A stretch of 64,000 nt of DNA from Saccharomycopsis phalli (taxonomy: Eukaryota; Ascomycota; Saccharomycetes; Ascoideales; Saccharomycopsidaceae): contig CP073219.1 in the NCBI GenBank assembly GCA_020342235.1, forward strand, positions 558,001 through 622,000. Direction: 5' to 3'. The notes under the pieces are model-generated. The model was not told the origin of the DNA. It saw nothing but the letters and a program-made list of their open reading frames with translations, and did not search any database. Positions 29,843 to 38,854 of this stretch are shown in pieces (position 1 is the stretch's first letter; each line of letters starts with the position of its first letter). Both the position numbers and the translations under genes were made by a program.

Positions 29843-32320
29843 ATGACTGAAACTAATCTTCGTCGAAAAAACAACAAATCAGGGGCAGGCAGAAAGTCCC
29901 CGCGACGACGCATTGATCCGATTGATCCCTTACAAATCACCGAGAATTTGGGCTATCAGACCTTCAGACGAGAGTCCAGAAAACCCTGGCTGATTGAAGA
30001 AGACAATTTACTCGTTAGCTTGGTCGAGAAAGCCTTGGCCGAGTTTGGTGTCTTTATAAATCCCAACAAGCAGGACGGCTCAAAACTGAGCACTGCAGGA
30101 AAATCAAATGGAAATATAATTATATCGAGACAGTTACCTGATAATATTCTAAGCTACAATGATCTTGTGTCGTGGGATCTGATGGCCAAGCTGTTGCCCA
30201 GTAGAAAACCAAAGGATTGCCGCAAAAGATGGTCAAACTCCCTTGACCCGAGCCTCAAAAAGGGAAGATGGACCAAACACGAGGATCTGCTATTGTTGAA
30301 GGCTTACAAAGCACATGGTGCCTCGTGGCAAAAAGTCGCCTTGGATATCCCTGGCAGAACTGATGACCAGTGTGCCAAGCGATATATTGAGGTTCTTGAC
30401 CCCACGATGACAGAAGACAGACTAAGAAAGTGGGACACCAAGGAGGATTTGTTGTTGATCGCTTTAGTCAAGCAGCACGGAACAAGGTGGCGTACAGTGT
30501 CGTTCAGCATGAATAGTCGGCCATCGCTTACTTGTCGAAATCGATGGAGAAAGATTATTACTGATGTTACCAGGGGAAAGTCCAACGAGAAGGTCAAGCG
30601 GGCTGTGGAAGAAATGAAGGCCACATCTAAACTCCAAACCCCATTTACCCCTAGGGATACTACTGGGAAGAAAGGCAAAAGCAAGCACAAGCCCAGTGCC
30701 TCGTATTCCAGTCCGACTCTTAATTTGGAACTTCAGAAGCAGGTTACCCCAGGATTGGGGCATTCTGTGGGGGTTTCAAATGACATTACCGGGACTCCAG
30801 TCACACAGTTATCTAGAAATTTTGAAAAGACGATTCTTGGCGAAGAGCTTCTGCTGATTGAACCAGCTATGCGTCGACACAGTTACAGTTACTCTACTGG
30901 ATCCATGACGAATCTCACTTGTTTGACCAGAAATTCTCTTCATACTGAGGCCGAGAAGGCGTTGGTTGGGTTACAGACAAACGCAAGCGAGGAAGATTCC
31001 AACCCAAGATTGCAAAGCAGCGGCTCTGCCATGTCTGTTCCTTTACAGTCCCCTGTTGTGCTAACCGAAGAGAATATGAATTATGCCATGTGCAATCCGC
31101 CAAATTCATCGGACGTGCCTCTCAATGGCAATTTGTTGGACGTAAACGCAAAATCCAGCTTTGATATTGAGTACAGGCTCCGTGTTCAAGATAAGCAAGG
31201 AAGAGAAGTGCACCTCACGGATATACTAAGCAACCGAACCACGGTTGGTGATTTGCAAGATAATTCTCTCACGTCCAGAACCATGGTAGGAAACTTGGTC
31301 AGCAAGTGCAAGGAGGCAGGATTGAATGTGTCGTTGTTTCAGAATATCAATTACTTTGGAAATCCCGCCGAAGGAGACTTGATGGAGGAGCTGTTGGAGT
31401 CGGCTCAGAAGTACCCGCAATATCAAAATAAACAGTCGCAGTCAGCGCCGTCGTCTTCAGGAATGGGGGTGTCACGACCAGTATCTTCGCACCAGCTTCT
31501 GGATGAGATCGCTGGACTAGACGCGGATGGTGTTAATCTGTTCTATAACAGCATTGTCAATGTACAGAGACGACAAAACCCACAATCGAACGGAGTTTCC
31601 AAACGATCTTCAGTGACGTCCACTCCGTCTATTAATGCGCGTCGCAAGTCCATATCCTCTGTTTCATCTGCAGCTTCTTCGAAATTCAGCCGCTCACCAA
31701 AATCGGGAATCAGCTCGTCGAGATCAAATATCAATTCGGTCAACACCACTCCCTACACCGCTGACAATTCGGCCAACATCCACCGAAGTGCTTTGCTAAA
31801 CAAGAAGGCAGTCTACGACTCAGAGGATTTAGAGGATGGTATTGACTTTTGGGACAACATCAGATACCACAGCAAGCCGCCTGCCGTTAACATGTCACAG
31901 CAGCAAACCAATTCCGCTAATAGCAACATTCCAGTGCACACGCCGGTGATGAACCAGAATGCGTATTACGCCGGAAATCAGGTAGACGACATGCGGTACG
32001 CTCCCCAGAGTGCCCAACCAACCTCTCAGCAGAATGCACCGTTGCTCAATTCTCAAATCGCCCCAAATGCTAGTAGTGGCAAGTCATATGCTGCTAATGA
32101 CGGCCAGTTCACTTTAGCCAACTCCCCATCTTCGTCGCAACGAACGTTACAAACTCTGCATTTGCCTGTTTCTGAGCATCATCCATTGCATTATGAGCAG
32201 ACCAACAGCTCGCTTGCTGATTCAAAATACCCGCTCTTCTTTTACAGTAACGATAACGATTTTGATCCAGAGATTGATGATCACGCTGATTACGATTTCT
32301 TACCTTTTAATCCTTCTTAG
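29843..32320 (+). CDS. BAS1: Myb transcription factor Bas1
   Basis: A protein of 825 aa with three N-terminal Myb repeats. R1 (about 49-130, with an insertion) ends in PSRKPKDCRKRWSNSLDP. R2 (about 138-185) has WTKHED and DIPGRTDDQCAKRYIEVLDP. R3 (about 193-240) has WDTKEDLLLIALVKQHGTRW and RPSLTCRNRWRKIITDV. R2 and R3 match Bas1 very closely. Bas1, with Pho2 in S. cerevisiae, activates adenine and histidine synthesis genes. The C-terminal two thirds are Ser/Asn/Gln-rich and poorly conserved. The residue after the first Trp of R1 is encoded by CTG (29990), where Myb repeats have Ser or Thr. This is the best local evidence that CTG means Ser in this organism. Confidence 0.93.
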   Translation: MTETNLRRKNNKSGAGRKSPRRRIDPIDPLQITENLGYQTFRRESRKPWLIEEDNLLVSLVEKALAEFGVFINPNKQDGSKLSTAGKSNGNIIISRQLPDNILSYNDLVSWDLMAKLLPSRKPKDCRKRWSNSLDPSLKKGRWTKHEDLLLLKAYKAHGASWQKVALDIPGRTDDQCAKRYIEVLDPTMTEDRLRKWDTKEDLLLIALVKQHGTRWRTVSFSMNSRPSLTCRNRWRKIITDVTRGKSNEKVKRAVEEMKATSKLQTPFTPRDTTGKKGKSKHKPSASYSSPTLNLELQKQVTPGLGHSVGVSNDITGTPVTQLSRNFEKTILGEELLLIEPAMRRHSYSYSTGSMTNLTCLTRNSLHTEAEKALVGLQTNASEEDSNPRLQSSGSAMSVPLQSPVVLTEENMNYAMCNPPNSSDVPLNGNLLDVNAKSSFDIEYRLRVQDKQGREVHLTDILSNRTTVGDLQDNSLTSRTMVGNLVSKCKEAGLNVSLFQNINYFGNPAEGDLMEELLESAQKYPQYQNKQSQSAPSSSGMGVSRPVSSHQLLDEIAGLDADGVNLFYNSIVNVQRRQNPQSNGVSKRSSVTSTPSINARRKSISSVSSAASSKFSRSPKSGISSSRSNINSVNTTPYTADNSANIHRSALLNKKAVYDSEDLEDGIDFWDNIRYHSKPPAVNMSQQQTNSANSNIPVHTPVMNQNAYYAGNQVDDMRYAPQSAQPTSQQNAPLLNSQIAPNASSGKSYAANDGQFTLANSPSSSQRTLQTLHLPVSEHHPLHYEQTNSSLADSKYPLFFYSNDNDFDPEIDDHADYDFLPFNPS

Positions 32321-32654
32321 ATACCCAGGCGTTGTGGCGATCCTAGACGTTTCTTTCCATTCTTATGACTACATGTATCATGATGAAGCTTTTTGTTTAC
32401 GGTTTATCGTGTTGTTATTGCTATCAAATATATAGTGCATTATATTTACGAATTCCTCCATTCTATCCTGCGTATACCTCCATTTTATCTTGCATGGCCC
32501 AACAAACGGTTGATCAAGCCTCTTTCAATGTGGAATACAGTTGCTCTCAAAGGTATAGACGATATGCACAAGGCACGCAACCATGTCATCGCAGTATACC
32601 TTAATTTTAATCAGCCATGGCGCTGTAAATATAATATAATCAGGATCAAATATA
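32321..32654. other. BAS1 3' region
   Basis: A 334-bp spacer between two plus-strand genes. Open frames run from the BAS1 end into it but carry no protein signal. A short near-repeat (CCTCCATTCTATCCTGCGTA / CCTCCATTTTATCTTGCATG) occurs at about 32456 and 32480. Confidence 0.4.
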
Positions 32655-33740
32655 ATGATAAAACCACTACCTAGCTCTTCCAATGATATAGCTGGATTAG
32701 CCAAGTACCACGCCAACAAGCACCGTCATTCCCAGTTTAGCACTCAACATTGGCTGACGGACCGCTTCCACATGGGTGGCACTTTGAGGCTCCCAACTGG
32801 CACAAGGAGTCCACATAAGCTACATAGTTTGAAGAATAAGGTCAATAGAAAGTTCCGCGAGGTTATCAAGTCGCTACTCATTCGCAATGGAGTTGATTCA
32901 CTGACAGGTTGCATGTTACCCAGCAGCACAATGGCATCCCACGGCGCAAAACAAGATGTTCACCGGGAGCAGTCGAGGATCATAGATTGTGCCTCGAATA
33001 TTACGTTGGATAAGGATGGGCCATTAAAAGCCGGTGATCTTCCGGTGGATTGCCTGTCATTTGGCGTCGCAAGATGCCCAAAATATAACCTGAATAGCGA
33101 ATTCAGTCTGCACTATAATCAACACATACAGCATCAGTCCATGGTATCCGGGACATCTTCAGAGTTGATTGACGTGACTTCTGACTCGGCTGATGCCTCA
33201 CAGAACCTACTACATGACTGGAACGACGGGAATTTGGACATGTTTAATAGCATCCATCACTTGCCCAAAGATACAGATTACTACCAAGGATATCCAAGAG
33301 ACTTGGATTGCGAGAGCTTTGCTTTGAAAGACCCACATGTCAGCCCATGTGTTAACCAGTCAAATAATTTAAGATCATCGACACTACTAAACAAGAAACG
33401 TTGCGCGGATCTTCTGGATAGCCCTATGAGTGACCATGTGGAGCCGACAAGCCGAGAAATGGGAGACTCGCAACTTTCTCTAGTCCAAGCTACTTCCCGA
33501 GACATGCCTCTAAGGAATCCGTTGAATGACCAGCTAAACGGCCAGTTTACCGCCATTTCACAGGAGTCCATAGAAGAGATTATACACCACATATTCAATA
33601 TGCCGGATAATGCAAACTTGAACGAGTCAGGAAGCCAAATTAGAAGCCCTCCGCAAGACAGGGATGCGAGCGGCCGGGTATCATCCATCTACTTTGAAAT
33701 GACCATTGATATATTGGATACCAGCGATGAGGAAATTTAA
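32655..33740 (+). CDS. Uncharacterised protein, 361 aa
   Basis: I do not recognise this protein. The N terminus is basic (about 40-75, LRLPTGTRSPHKLHSLKNK and KFREVIKSLLIRNG). The middle is polar and low in hydrophobic residues. The C terminus is acidic (MTIDILDTSDEEI). No membrane segment or signal peptide is seen. The length of the frame, a clean ATG and ordinary codon use support a real gene. Its 3' end is 39 bp from a minisatellite. Confidence 0.6.
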   Translation: MIKPLPSSSNDIAGLAKYHANKHRHSQFSTQHWLTDRFHMGGTLRLPTGTRSPHKLHSLKNKVNRKFREVIKSLLIRNGVDSLTGCMLPSSTMASHGAKQDVHREQSRIIDCASNITLDKDGPLKAGDLPVDCLSFGVARCPKYNLNSEFSLHYNQHIQHQSMVSGTSSELIDVTSDSADASQNLLHDWNDGNLDMFNSIHHLPKDTDYYQGYPRDLDCESFALKDPHVSPCVNQSNNLRSSTLLNKKRCADLLDSPMSDHVEPTSREMGDSQLSLVQATSRDMPLRNPLNDQLNGQFTAISQESIEEIIHHIFNMPDNANLNESGSQIRSPPQDRDASGRVSSIYFEMTIDILDTSDEEI

Positions 33741-33776
33741 CCAGGCTACCAAAGTGCCAATTTGTATTCTCATATA

Positions 33777-34010
33777 TACCCTCTGCGATGTTAATCTTCT
33801 TTTCAATCGACATAATACCCTCTGCGATGTTAATCTTCTTTTCAATCGACATAATACCCTCTGCGATGTTAATCTTCTTTTCAATCAACATAATACCCTC
33901 TGCGATGTTAATCTTCTTTTCAATCGACATAATACCCTCTGCGATGTTAATCTTCTTTTCAATCAACATAATACCCTCTGCGATGTTAATCTTCTTTTCT
34001 AATAAACATC
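33777..34010. repeat. 39-bp minisatellite, six copies
   Basis: Copies begin at about 33779, 33818, 33857, 33896, 33935 and 33974, exactly 39 bp apart and nearly identical. The main difference is AATCGACAT versus AATCAACAT. The core is CCCTCTGCGATGTTAATCTT followed by CTTTTCAATC. The unit is 13 codons long and lacks stops, so it is open in more than one frame. On the minus strand it would read EKKINIAEGIMSI. It lies between the converging gene at 32655-33740 and the SAF1-like gene, and no ATG-started gene covers it convincingly. Confidence 0.9.
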
Positions 34011-34027
34011 CCCATCCTGCCAATCAC

Positions 34028-35704
34028 TCAAATCGTATCGTCCACCGGCTCGGCCAATATCGCACCAGAATGCCAACCAGCAGCGGTTATTGCCAATGCG
34101 GTTTTCCCATGCAAATCCACCTTTTTTGGTGCCTTGACCACGTAGTCGGACGAATCGACCGAAAAGTCGTCAAACCGAGAATACTCTTCCAGCGTACCGA
34201 GCCCAAGACTTCCGCACATTTGCGACTCTCTTCCCCAGCTATACAAGTCCCCATTGGAGCACAACGCTAGGAAATGATAGTCGCCAACTGCAACGTTGAT
34301 GACATTGCGATGCTGGAGCTCTGCAAAGATTTCTGGCTTGGAAGCAGCAGTATACTCGTTGGTTTCAAATTCGAAATTTTCCCGGCTGGTGCTTTCCCAA
34401 GAGCCAATCAACACATTGTCTAGGTTGGTGAACGCGGCAAAACGCTTGAAACTCCCAGTGACTCTGACAAATTTGCATTCGACGTTCCCAGTGAGCCTGG
34501 TGTTGTTTTTGAGCTTTGCTAGTGCCAGGTTGAAGGAAATGATGGGGAACGCCTCTTGTAGGACAATCCCGCTGACTTTATCATCGGAATCATAATCCAC
34601 CCGGTATAGCTTTCCTTCTCCAGTACAGTAAATGAGAAACCTGTCTCCAATACAGTAATCGACGACTTTCTGCAAGCCTTCCGATGCCCCTGTGTGGGGG
34701 ATGATTACAAACTTGGCATTGACGGCTTCGTCCAATGCCTGGAGCGACTTTACTGCTTCTCTAGTGTTCCATACCACAATCCCCACCCCGGATATGTAGC
34801 AGGAACTGACACACCATCCTGCCAAGATTCGAGTAATGACGTTCGAGGGGTTTGCAATTATCGATCTGCCTCGTGCCTCGAACTTCAACCGCACACCAAA
34901 GAGCGCATCGTTCTCCCACGACCAGATTTGGTTCTGCGAATCAAGAATGATAAAGTGCGTTCTTCCGCTGCTGATACTAATACACCTCAAGTCCTTGGTA
35001 TTTACCGTCGGGGGCAACGACTTGAAACTGACAAACCGATTACGGCCCACCAATTCCTGTTCTCGTCTGGAGGCAGCAGAGTAAAAGTCCTGATAGCTCA
35101 AGTAGTACCCAGGGCGGATATTAGCAAGTGTGCTACACCATGCCTGTGCCTCAGACATGTTGGAGCTGTGCATAGTGTCGTAGGAACTTACATCGGGAGT
35201 AGCGTCGCGGTCGGTTGGAGCAGGTCCCGGGAATTGCATGCTGTAGCCAATTAGAAGCACGTTACCTTCACCGGTTAAGACGTTAAACGTCGACCCACCT
35301 GCACAAATGTCGATGATGAGAATTCCGTCCGAGGACGTCAAGTGCGGAATTGCAGTCGGCCTGATTACGCTTGTCTTCCAATGTCGTGTTTCGGAATTGC
35401 CCTCTGGGGCATCGGACACCCTGTATCCCAATCTACCTTGGCCGCCCTCTCCCCAGGTATGAAACTGCGAATCTCGACGAGCTTGAAACAACTTTGACCA
35501 ATTGTTGGAATTGATTGCCAAAGGCGTGACCTTGTCGTCGCCAAACTGTTTCTTGAAGAGCAACTGGTAGATGAACGGGCTATTGATGTATGTATGGAGA
35601 CGCCGGCTTGGCACTCGGAGCATGGTAAGGATGTCATGGTGGTCTAGCTGTGGAAGAATATGATACAAGATTATATCTGAGCCCAAGTCCATGAACGAAG
35701 GCAT
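34028..35704 (-). CDS. SAF1: F-box protein with RCC1 repeats (SAF1-like)
   Basis: A protein of 558 aa from the ATG at 35704 (the ten codons upstream lack an ATG). The N terminus is an F-box (MPSFMDLGSDIILYHILPQL, then DHHDILTMLRVPSRRLHTYI). RCC1-type beta-propeller repeats follow, for example FHTWGEGGQGRLGYRV and LYSWGRESQMCGSLGLGT near the end. The combination matches Saf1, an SCF ubiquitin-ligase adaptor which in S. cerevisiae targets Aah1, the adenine deaminase, on entry to quiescence. Orthology is inferred from the domain order. Confidence 0.8.
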   Translation of the reverse strand: MPSFMDLGSDIILYHILPQLDHHDILTMLRVPSRRLHTYINSPFIYQLLFKKQFGDDKVTPLAINSNNWSKLFQARRDSQFHTWGEGGQGRLGYRVSDAPEGNSETRHWKTSVIRPTAIPHLTSSDGILIIDICAGGSTFNVLTGEGNVLLIGYSMQFPGPAPTDRDATPDVSSYDTMHSSNMSEAQAWCSTLANIRPGYYLSYQDFYSAASRREQELVGRNRFVSFKSLPPTVNTKDLRCISISSGRTHFIILDSQNQIWSWENDALFGVRLKFEARGRSIIANPSNVITRILAGWCVSSCYISGVGIVVWNTREAVKSLQALDEAVNAKFVIIPHTGASEGLQKVVDYCIGDRFLIYCTGEGKLYRVDYDSDDKVSGIVLQEAFPIISFNLALAKLKNNTRLTGNVECKFVRVTGSFKRFAAFTNLDNVLIGSWESTSRENFEFETNEYTAASKPEIFAELQHRNVINVAVGDYHFLALCSNGDLYSWGRESQMCGSLGLGTLEEYSRFDDFSVDSSDYVVKAPKKVDLHGKTALAITAAGWHSGAILAEPVDDTI

Positions 35705-36085
35705 TTTGATTCGAGGAGCAACTAATGCATACAAAATGACCCGGCATGTCTAGATGATAGATAGGGGGTATCTCGTGGGTCCATGTGCAAGTCACATGGG
35801 CGGAAACTACATCTGGGGTGTTTACCATCAGAGTGTCTACAGAGTCATGTGGGGTTATCAGTCTGGAAAAGATCATTCACCAGGAGCTGCAAAGTGTAAA
35901 TTGTAAACCACTAAATCTAGTTTGAATGTGCCCACATACTTCTAGTTCAAATGTACCCACATCTACTTATCGAAACTCATATGACGTGATAATCCCCAGC
36001 CAAGAATCGCATATCCCGTGGTAAAATCCAGTGATTTGACCCACCGTAAATGAACATTTCTGCAATCTCCAACCCCATGCAACGT
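35705..36085. other. SAF1-like promoter / syntaxin 3' region
   Basis: A 381-bp spacer with a short direct repeat (ACTTCTAGTTCAAATG-like near 35915-35955: GTGCCCACATACTTCTAGTT and GTACCCACATCTACTTATCG). No gene was seen. Confidence 0.4.
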
Positions 36086-36979
36086 CTATGTCAATGCCAA
36101 GACTATAATCATAAGCACCACAACTATAACAGTGCAAACCAATATTAAACATTTCTTGGTCTTCAAGCTTCGTCTCTGATACCTATCCGCACGAGCCAAC
36201 TCGTTCAGCGCACCATTGGCATGCACACTGTAGTTGTTGATGCTGTTCTCTATATTGTCCACGGCAAACCCCTGGTCACTCACCAACGTATCTAAATCCT
36301 TGAAAATGGAATTAAGCTCCGTTATGGACTCTTCGATATTCTGAATTTCTTCACTTCGCTGGGTAACCAACTGCGTGTGATATGCAAGCTCCTCGTTATT
36401 CACGGGATCCAACTCCTTCACCATGGTTTGCATTTGCTGCCGTCCTTCTATTTCGCCAGCTTCATCCGGCACCGCTTTTGTGCTTTCTTCAGCCGCAAGT
36501 GCCGCCTTGGATTCCTGGCTCTCAATAAATAGTTTGAACGCTTCCTGCGACGCCTGGAACCGCTTTAACGAGTCGGAGATCTCGCGTATGATTTTCTCTC
36601 TCTGGAAATTCTGGTTTTTGGTAATCATAATCTTCCCGTCGCTCACATCTTGCCGTGTTTCTTCCTCATCCCGGTATCTCCTGTAAGCAAAAGCACTGTC
36701 AAACGAGTACTTTGATACCAAAGCCTCCTTTGACGTATTCATCTCCTTGAACACTTCATTCGTATTTGCTATCAACTCCAGTATTCTCTGTTCAAGCGAA
36801 TCAGGGGCCTTCCCCACATGGCTGTTGTGATACCGTGTGTTTAAACTAGTGGTGAACTTCTTGATGTTGTTTACATTATTGGCAATTTTAAATAAATAAC
36901 TGGAAATATTTTCAATTAGAAAATTAAACGACTCCTCCGGACTCTGTGCCTCCAAATCATCTGAAACCATAAACGACAT
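36086..36979 (-). CDS. PEP12: Qa-SNARE (syntaxin) of the PEP12 type
   Basis: A protein of 297 aa from the ATG at 36979; upstream codons have only a GTG. An N-terminal helical region is followed by a SNARE motif at about 205-265 (RSEEIQNIEESITELNSIF, DLDTLVSDQGFAVDNIENSI) with the central Gln of Qa-SNAREs. A single C-terminal membrane anchor (CLILVCTVIVVVLMIIVLAL) ends it. The sequence around the SNARE core is closest to Pep12, the endosomal/prevacuolar syntaxin. Vam3 is the alternative. Confidence 0.75.
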   Translation of the reverse strand: MSFMVSDDLEAQSPEESFNFLIENISSYLFKIANNVNNIKKFTTSLNTRYHNSHVGKAPDSLEQRILELIANTNEVFKEMNTSKEALVSKYSFDSAFAYRRYRDEEETRQDVSDGKIMITKNQNFQREKIIREISDSLKRFQASQEAFKLFIESQESKAALAAEESTKAVPDEAGEIEGRQQMQTMVKELDPVNNEELAYHTQLVTQRSEEIQNIEESITELNSIFKDLDTLVSDQGFAVDNIENSINNYSVHANGALNELARADRYQRRSLKTKKCLILVCTVIVVVLMIIVLALT

Positions 36980-37363
36980 CTTAGTGGCAATGCCACTCAC
37001 AAGCCGGAGCTATCTTCTAGGTGATCTGGTTATGTGCCCGTGGAATGCATCGGATATACAACACCAACGGCTTTTATACTACAATACTATTTTACACTAT
37101 GATACTGGTGTAAATTGGCCGCAAAATATTGATTGGGAATTTTTGTAGCATACTCACCGAGATGCTTTCTCAGGAGGACTTTCCCAGAAGGACTTTCTAT
37201 CTAGGTACATGCAAATATGTATGGTGACTACAGCTTGTCCATCTCAGCATAAGAATTAACGTATTGTCAATATATATTTACTTCTCCTTCTTTACTTCTC
37301 ATTCTTTGCTTCTCCTTTGCTTCTCCTTTGCTTCTCCTTTACTTCTCCTTCTTTGCTTCTACT
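36980..37363. other. Syntaxin promoter and CT-rich tract
   Basis: This 384-bp region holds the syntaxin promoter. At 37279-37400 it also holds a run of imperfect CTTCTCCTTTG/CTTCTCCTTCTTTA units that extends into the 3' end of the next gene. Confidence 0.6.
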
Positions 37364-37400
37364 TTACTTCTCCTTCTTTTGCTTGTTTGCTTCTTTTGCT
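37279..37400. repeat. CT-rich imperfect repeat at the 3' end of the BIG1-like gene
   Basis: Variants of TTTGCTTCTCC and TTTACTTCTCC repeat about ten times. The part from 37364 upward codes for the Lys/Glu-rich C terminus of the BIG1-like protein, and the rest lies beyond its stop codon. Confidence 0.75.
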
Positions 37401-38398
37401 TTGCGTCTTAAGGTCAATAGTCTAATAATCTCGCGTATGACCCATGATATGGTCGACACAACCAAGTACACTACAAAGACAACAATAATCAACCCCAATG
37501 CTATTATGAGTATCTCGTTCTCCAAAAAAAACTCCTTGGTAAGAAGTCTAATCTCATTGTCTTCGTTCCTTTGTTGCTCCAAGAACTTTTCATAGTTGTT
37601 GTTCTTGACAATGTCGTCTCTATTTTTTGCCTTCCCAAAATCTATTTCCTTGCCAATATATTTCTCAGTCAAGCGTTCCTCGGAATTGACTAGTTTGTCG
37701 TAAGGATCGTAGGAGCTCAGCAACATTTTGAAACTCTTCAAAAAGCCCCCGCCATTTGGATGGCCAATGTAGACGTTTTCATCGTGGATGGTGCTATTCA
37801 GAGAACTGAGAATAATAGACCAGTGCGGAGAAGGAATTCTTTGAAACACTTTTTTAACGAAATCATCGTGATATTCTAGATACCGCTGTCTGTGTTCGGG
37901 AGCACACTCAATAGGAAGTGGGGGCAATGTCACATAAAACACTCTTCTTTTTGTATCTGAATAGCGAGGTAATTCCCCAGAGTCATATAACTCTTGCTCG
38001 TCTTTGAAAGTGAACTTGACCAATTCTGCGCCACAATAATTAGATACATAATTGCTAAGTTGCTTGAACGGCACAGAAGACTCAATGAATGGGAACGTTA
38101 CTGCGGTAGAATCAAGATGAAGTCTTCTTCCAATACTCGGAAATATCCTCTGATTGTTGGCCTTGAAGTCATCATTGATCAATCCCGGCTGGTTTATGAT
38201 AATATAAGCGTCTGAGGAACATTGTGAGAGCACAGATCGGACGTGTTGATTTATCTTGGTGATTGGATAAGGATTTGGCTTTGGAGAGTCGATTTTCTTG
38301 ATTAGCCCTTTAACCAACTTAGTTGAAGAAAGAAGTAATGGTGGGTAGGCCTGGATACTTAGTTGGAAGTATATGAATATAAGCGCTATTACTTTCAT
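37364..38398 (-). CDS. BIG1: ER membrane protein of the BIG1 type
   Basis: A protein of 344 aa from the ATG at 38398. It begins with a signal peptide (MKVIALIFIYFQLSIQA) and has a lumenal domain with CSSDAYIIINQPGL, which I associate with Big1. One membrane segment near the C terminus (IALGLIIVVFVVYLVVSTIS) and a basic tail follow. Big1 is an ER protein needed for beta-1,6-glucan synthesis and is related to the V-ATPase accessory protein Ac45/Voa1. Size and topology fit. The family call is from memory of the motif, so moderate confidence. Confidence 0.6.
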   Translation of the reverse strand: MKVIALIFIYFQLSIQAYPPLLLSSTKLVKGLIKKIDSPKPNPYPITKINQHVRSVLSQCSSDAYIIINQPGLINDDFKANNQRIFPSIGRRLHLDSTAVTFPFIESSVPFKQLSNYVSNYCGAELVKFTFKDEQELYDSGELPRYSDTKRRVFYVTLPPLPIECAPEHRQRYLEYHDDFVKKVFQRIPSPHWSIILSSLNSTIHDENVYIGHPNGGGFLKSFKMLLSSYDPYDKLVNSEERLTEKYIGKEIDFGKAKNRDDIVKNNNYEKFLEQQRNEDNEIRLLTKEFFLENEILIIALGLIIVVFVVYLVVSTISWVIREIIRLLTLRRKAKEANKQKKEK

Positions 38399-38854
38399 TT
38401 CATAGTGAGCAAGGTGCTGTGAAAATGTATTGAACCTCACGCAGCCCACAGTCCAAAATCATGGATCTTTGGTGAGTGCCGAGGGTGCGAAATTGGCACT
38501 ACTATACAGGAAATTAAATGACAACGACAAAATTTATCCTGTCTTATATTATTACTATATAGGAACCCGCATTTGGAAATCCAACGGGTCGCTGGTGGTC
38601 CATGTAGTTCAAAGGTGAATGAAATATATCATGTTCCAGATCAAAGCGTTTACAAACAATATCCATACAGTAGCCTAGTATGCGACGGGCTCTCCGACTT
38701 TTATAAAGTGACGCAACTCGCAAATAGGGATTTAGGTCAACATGAGTGCTGTCAGCTCGTTTTAAGAGGGAAGTCCAAGCATTGAATATGATACAAAGAG
38801 CAGATTATACCTGGGAGCGATTATTCAAGCCAACGCCATAAATTATGCTCCTGG
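38399..38854. other. BIG1-like promoter / MATE gene 3' region
   Basis: A 456-bp spacer. Open frames at 38430-38785 on the plus strand carry no recognisable protein. No RNA gene was seen. Confidence 0.4.

Noticed and set aside
33788-34270. 160-codon plus-strand frame over the 39-bp minisatellite
   Set aside because: It is open only because the unit is a multiple of three, and it runs antisense into the SAF1-like gene.
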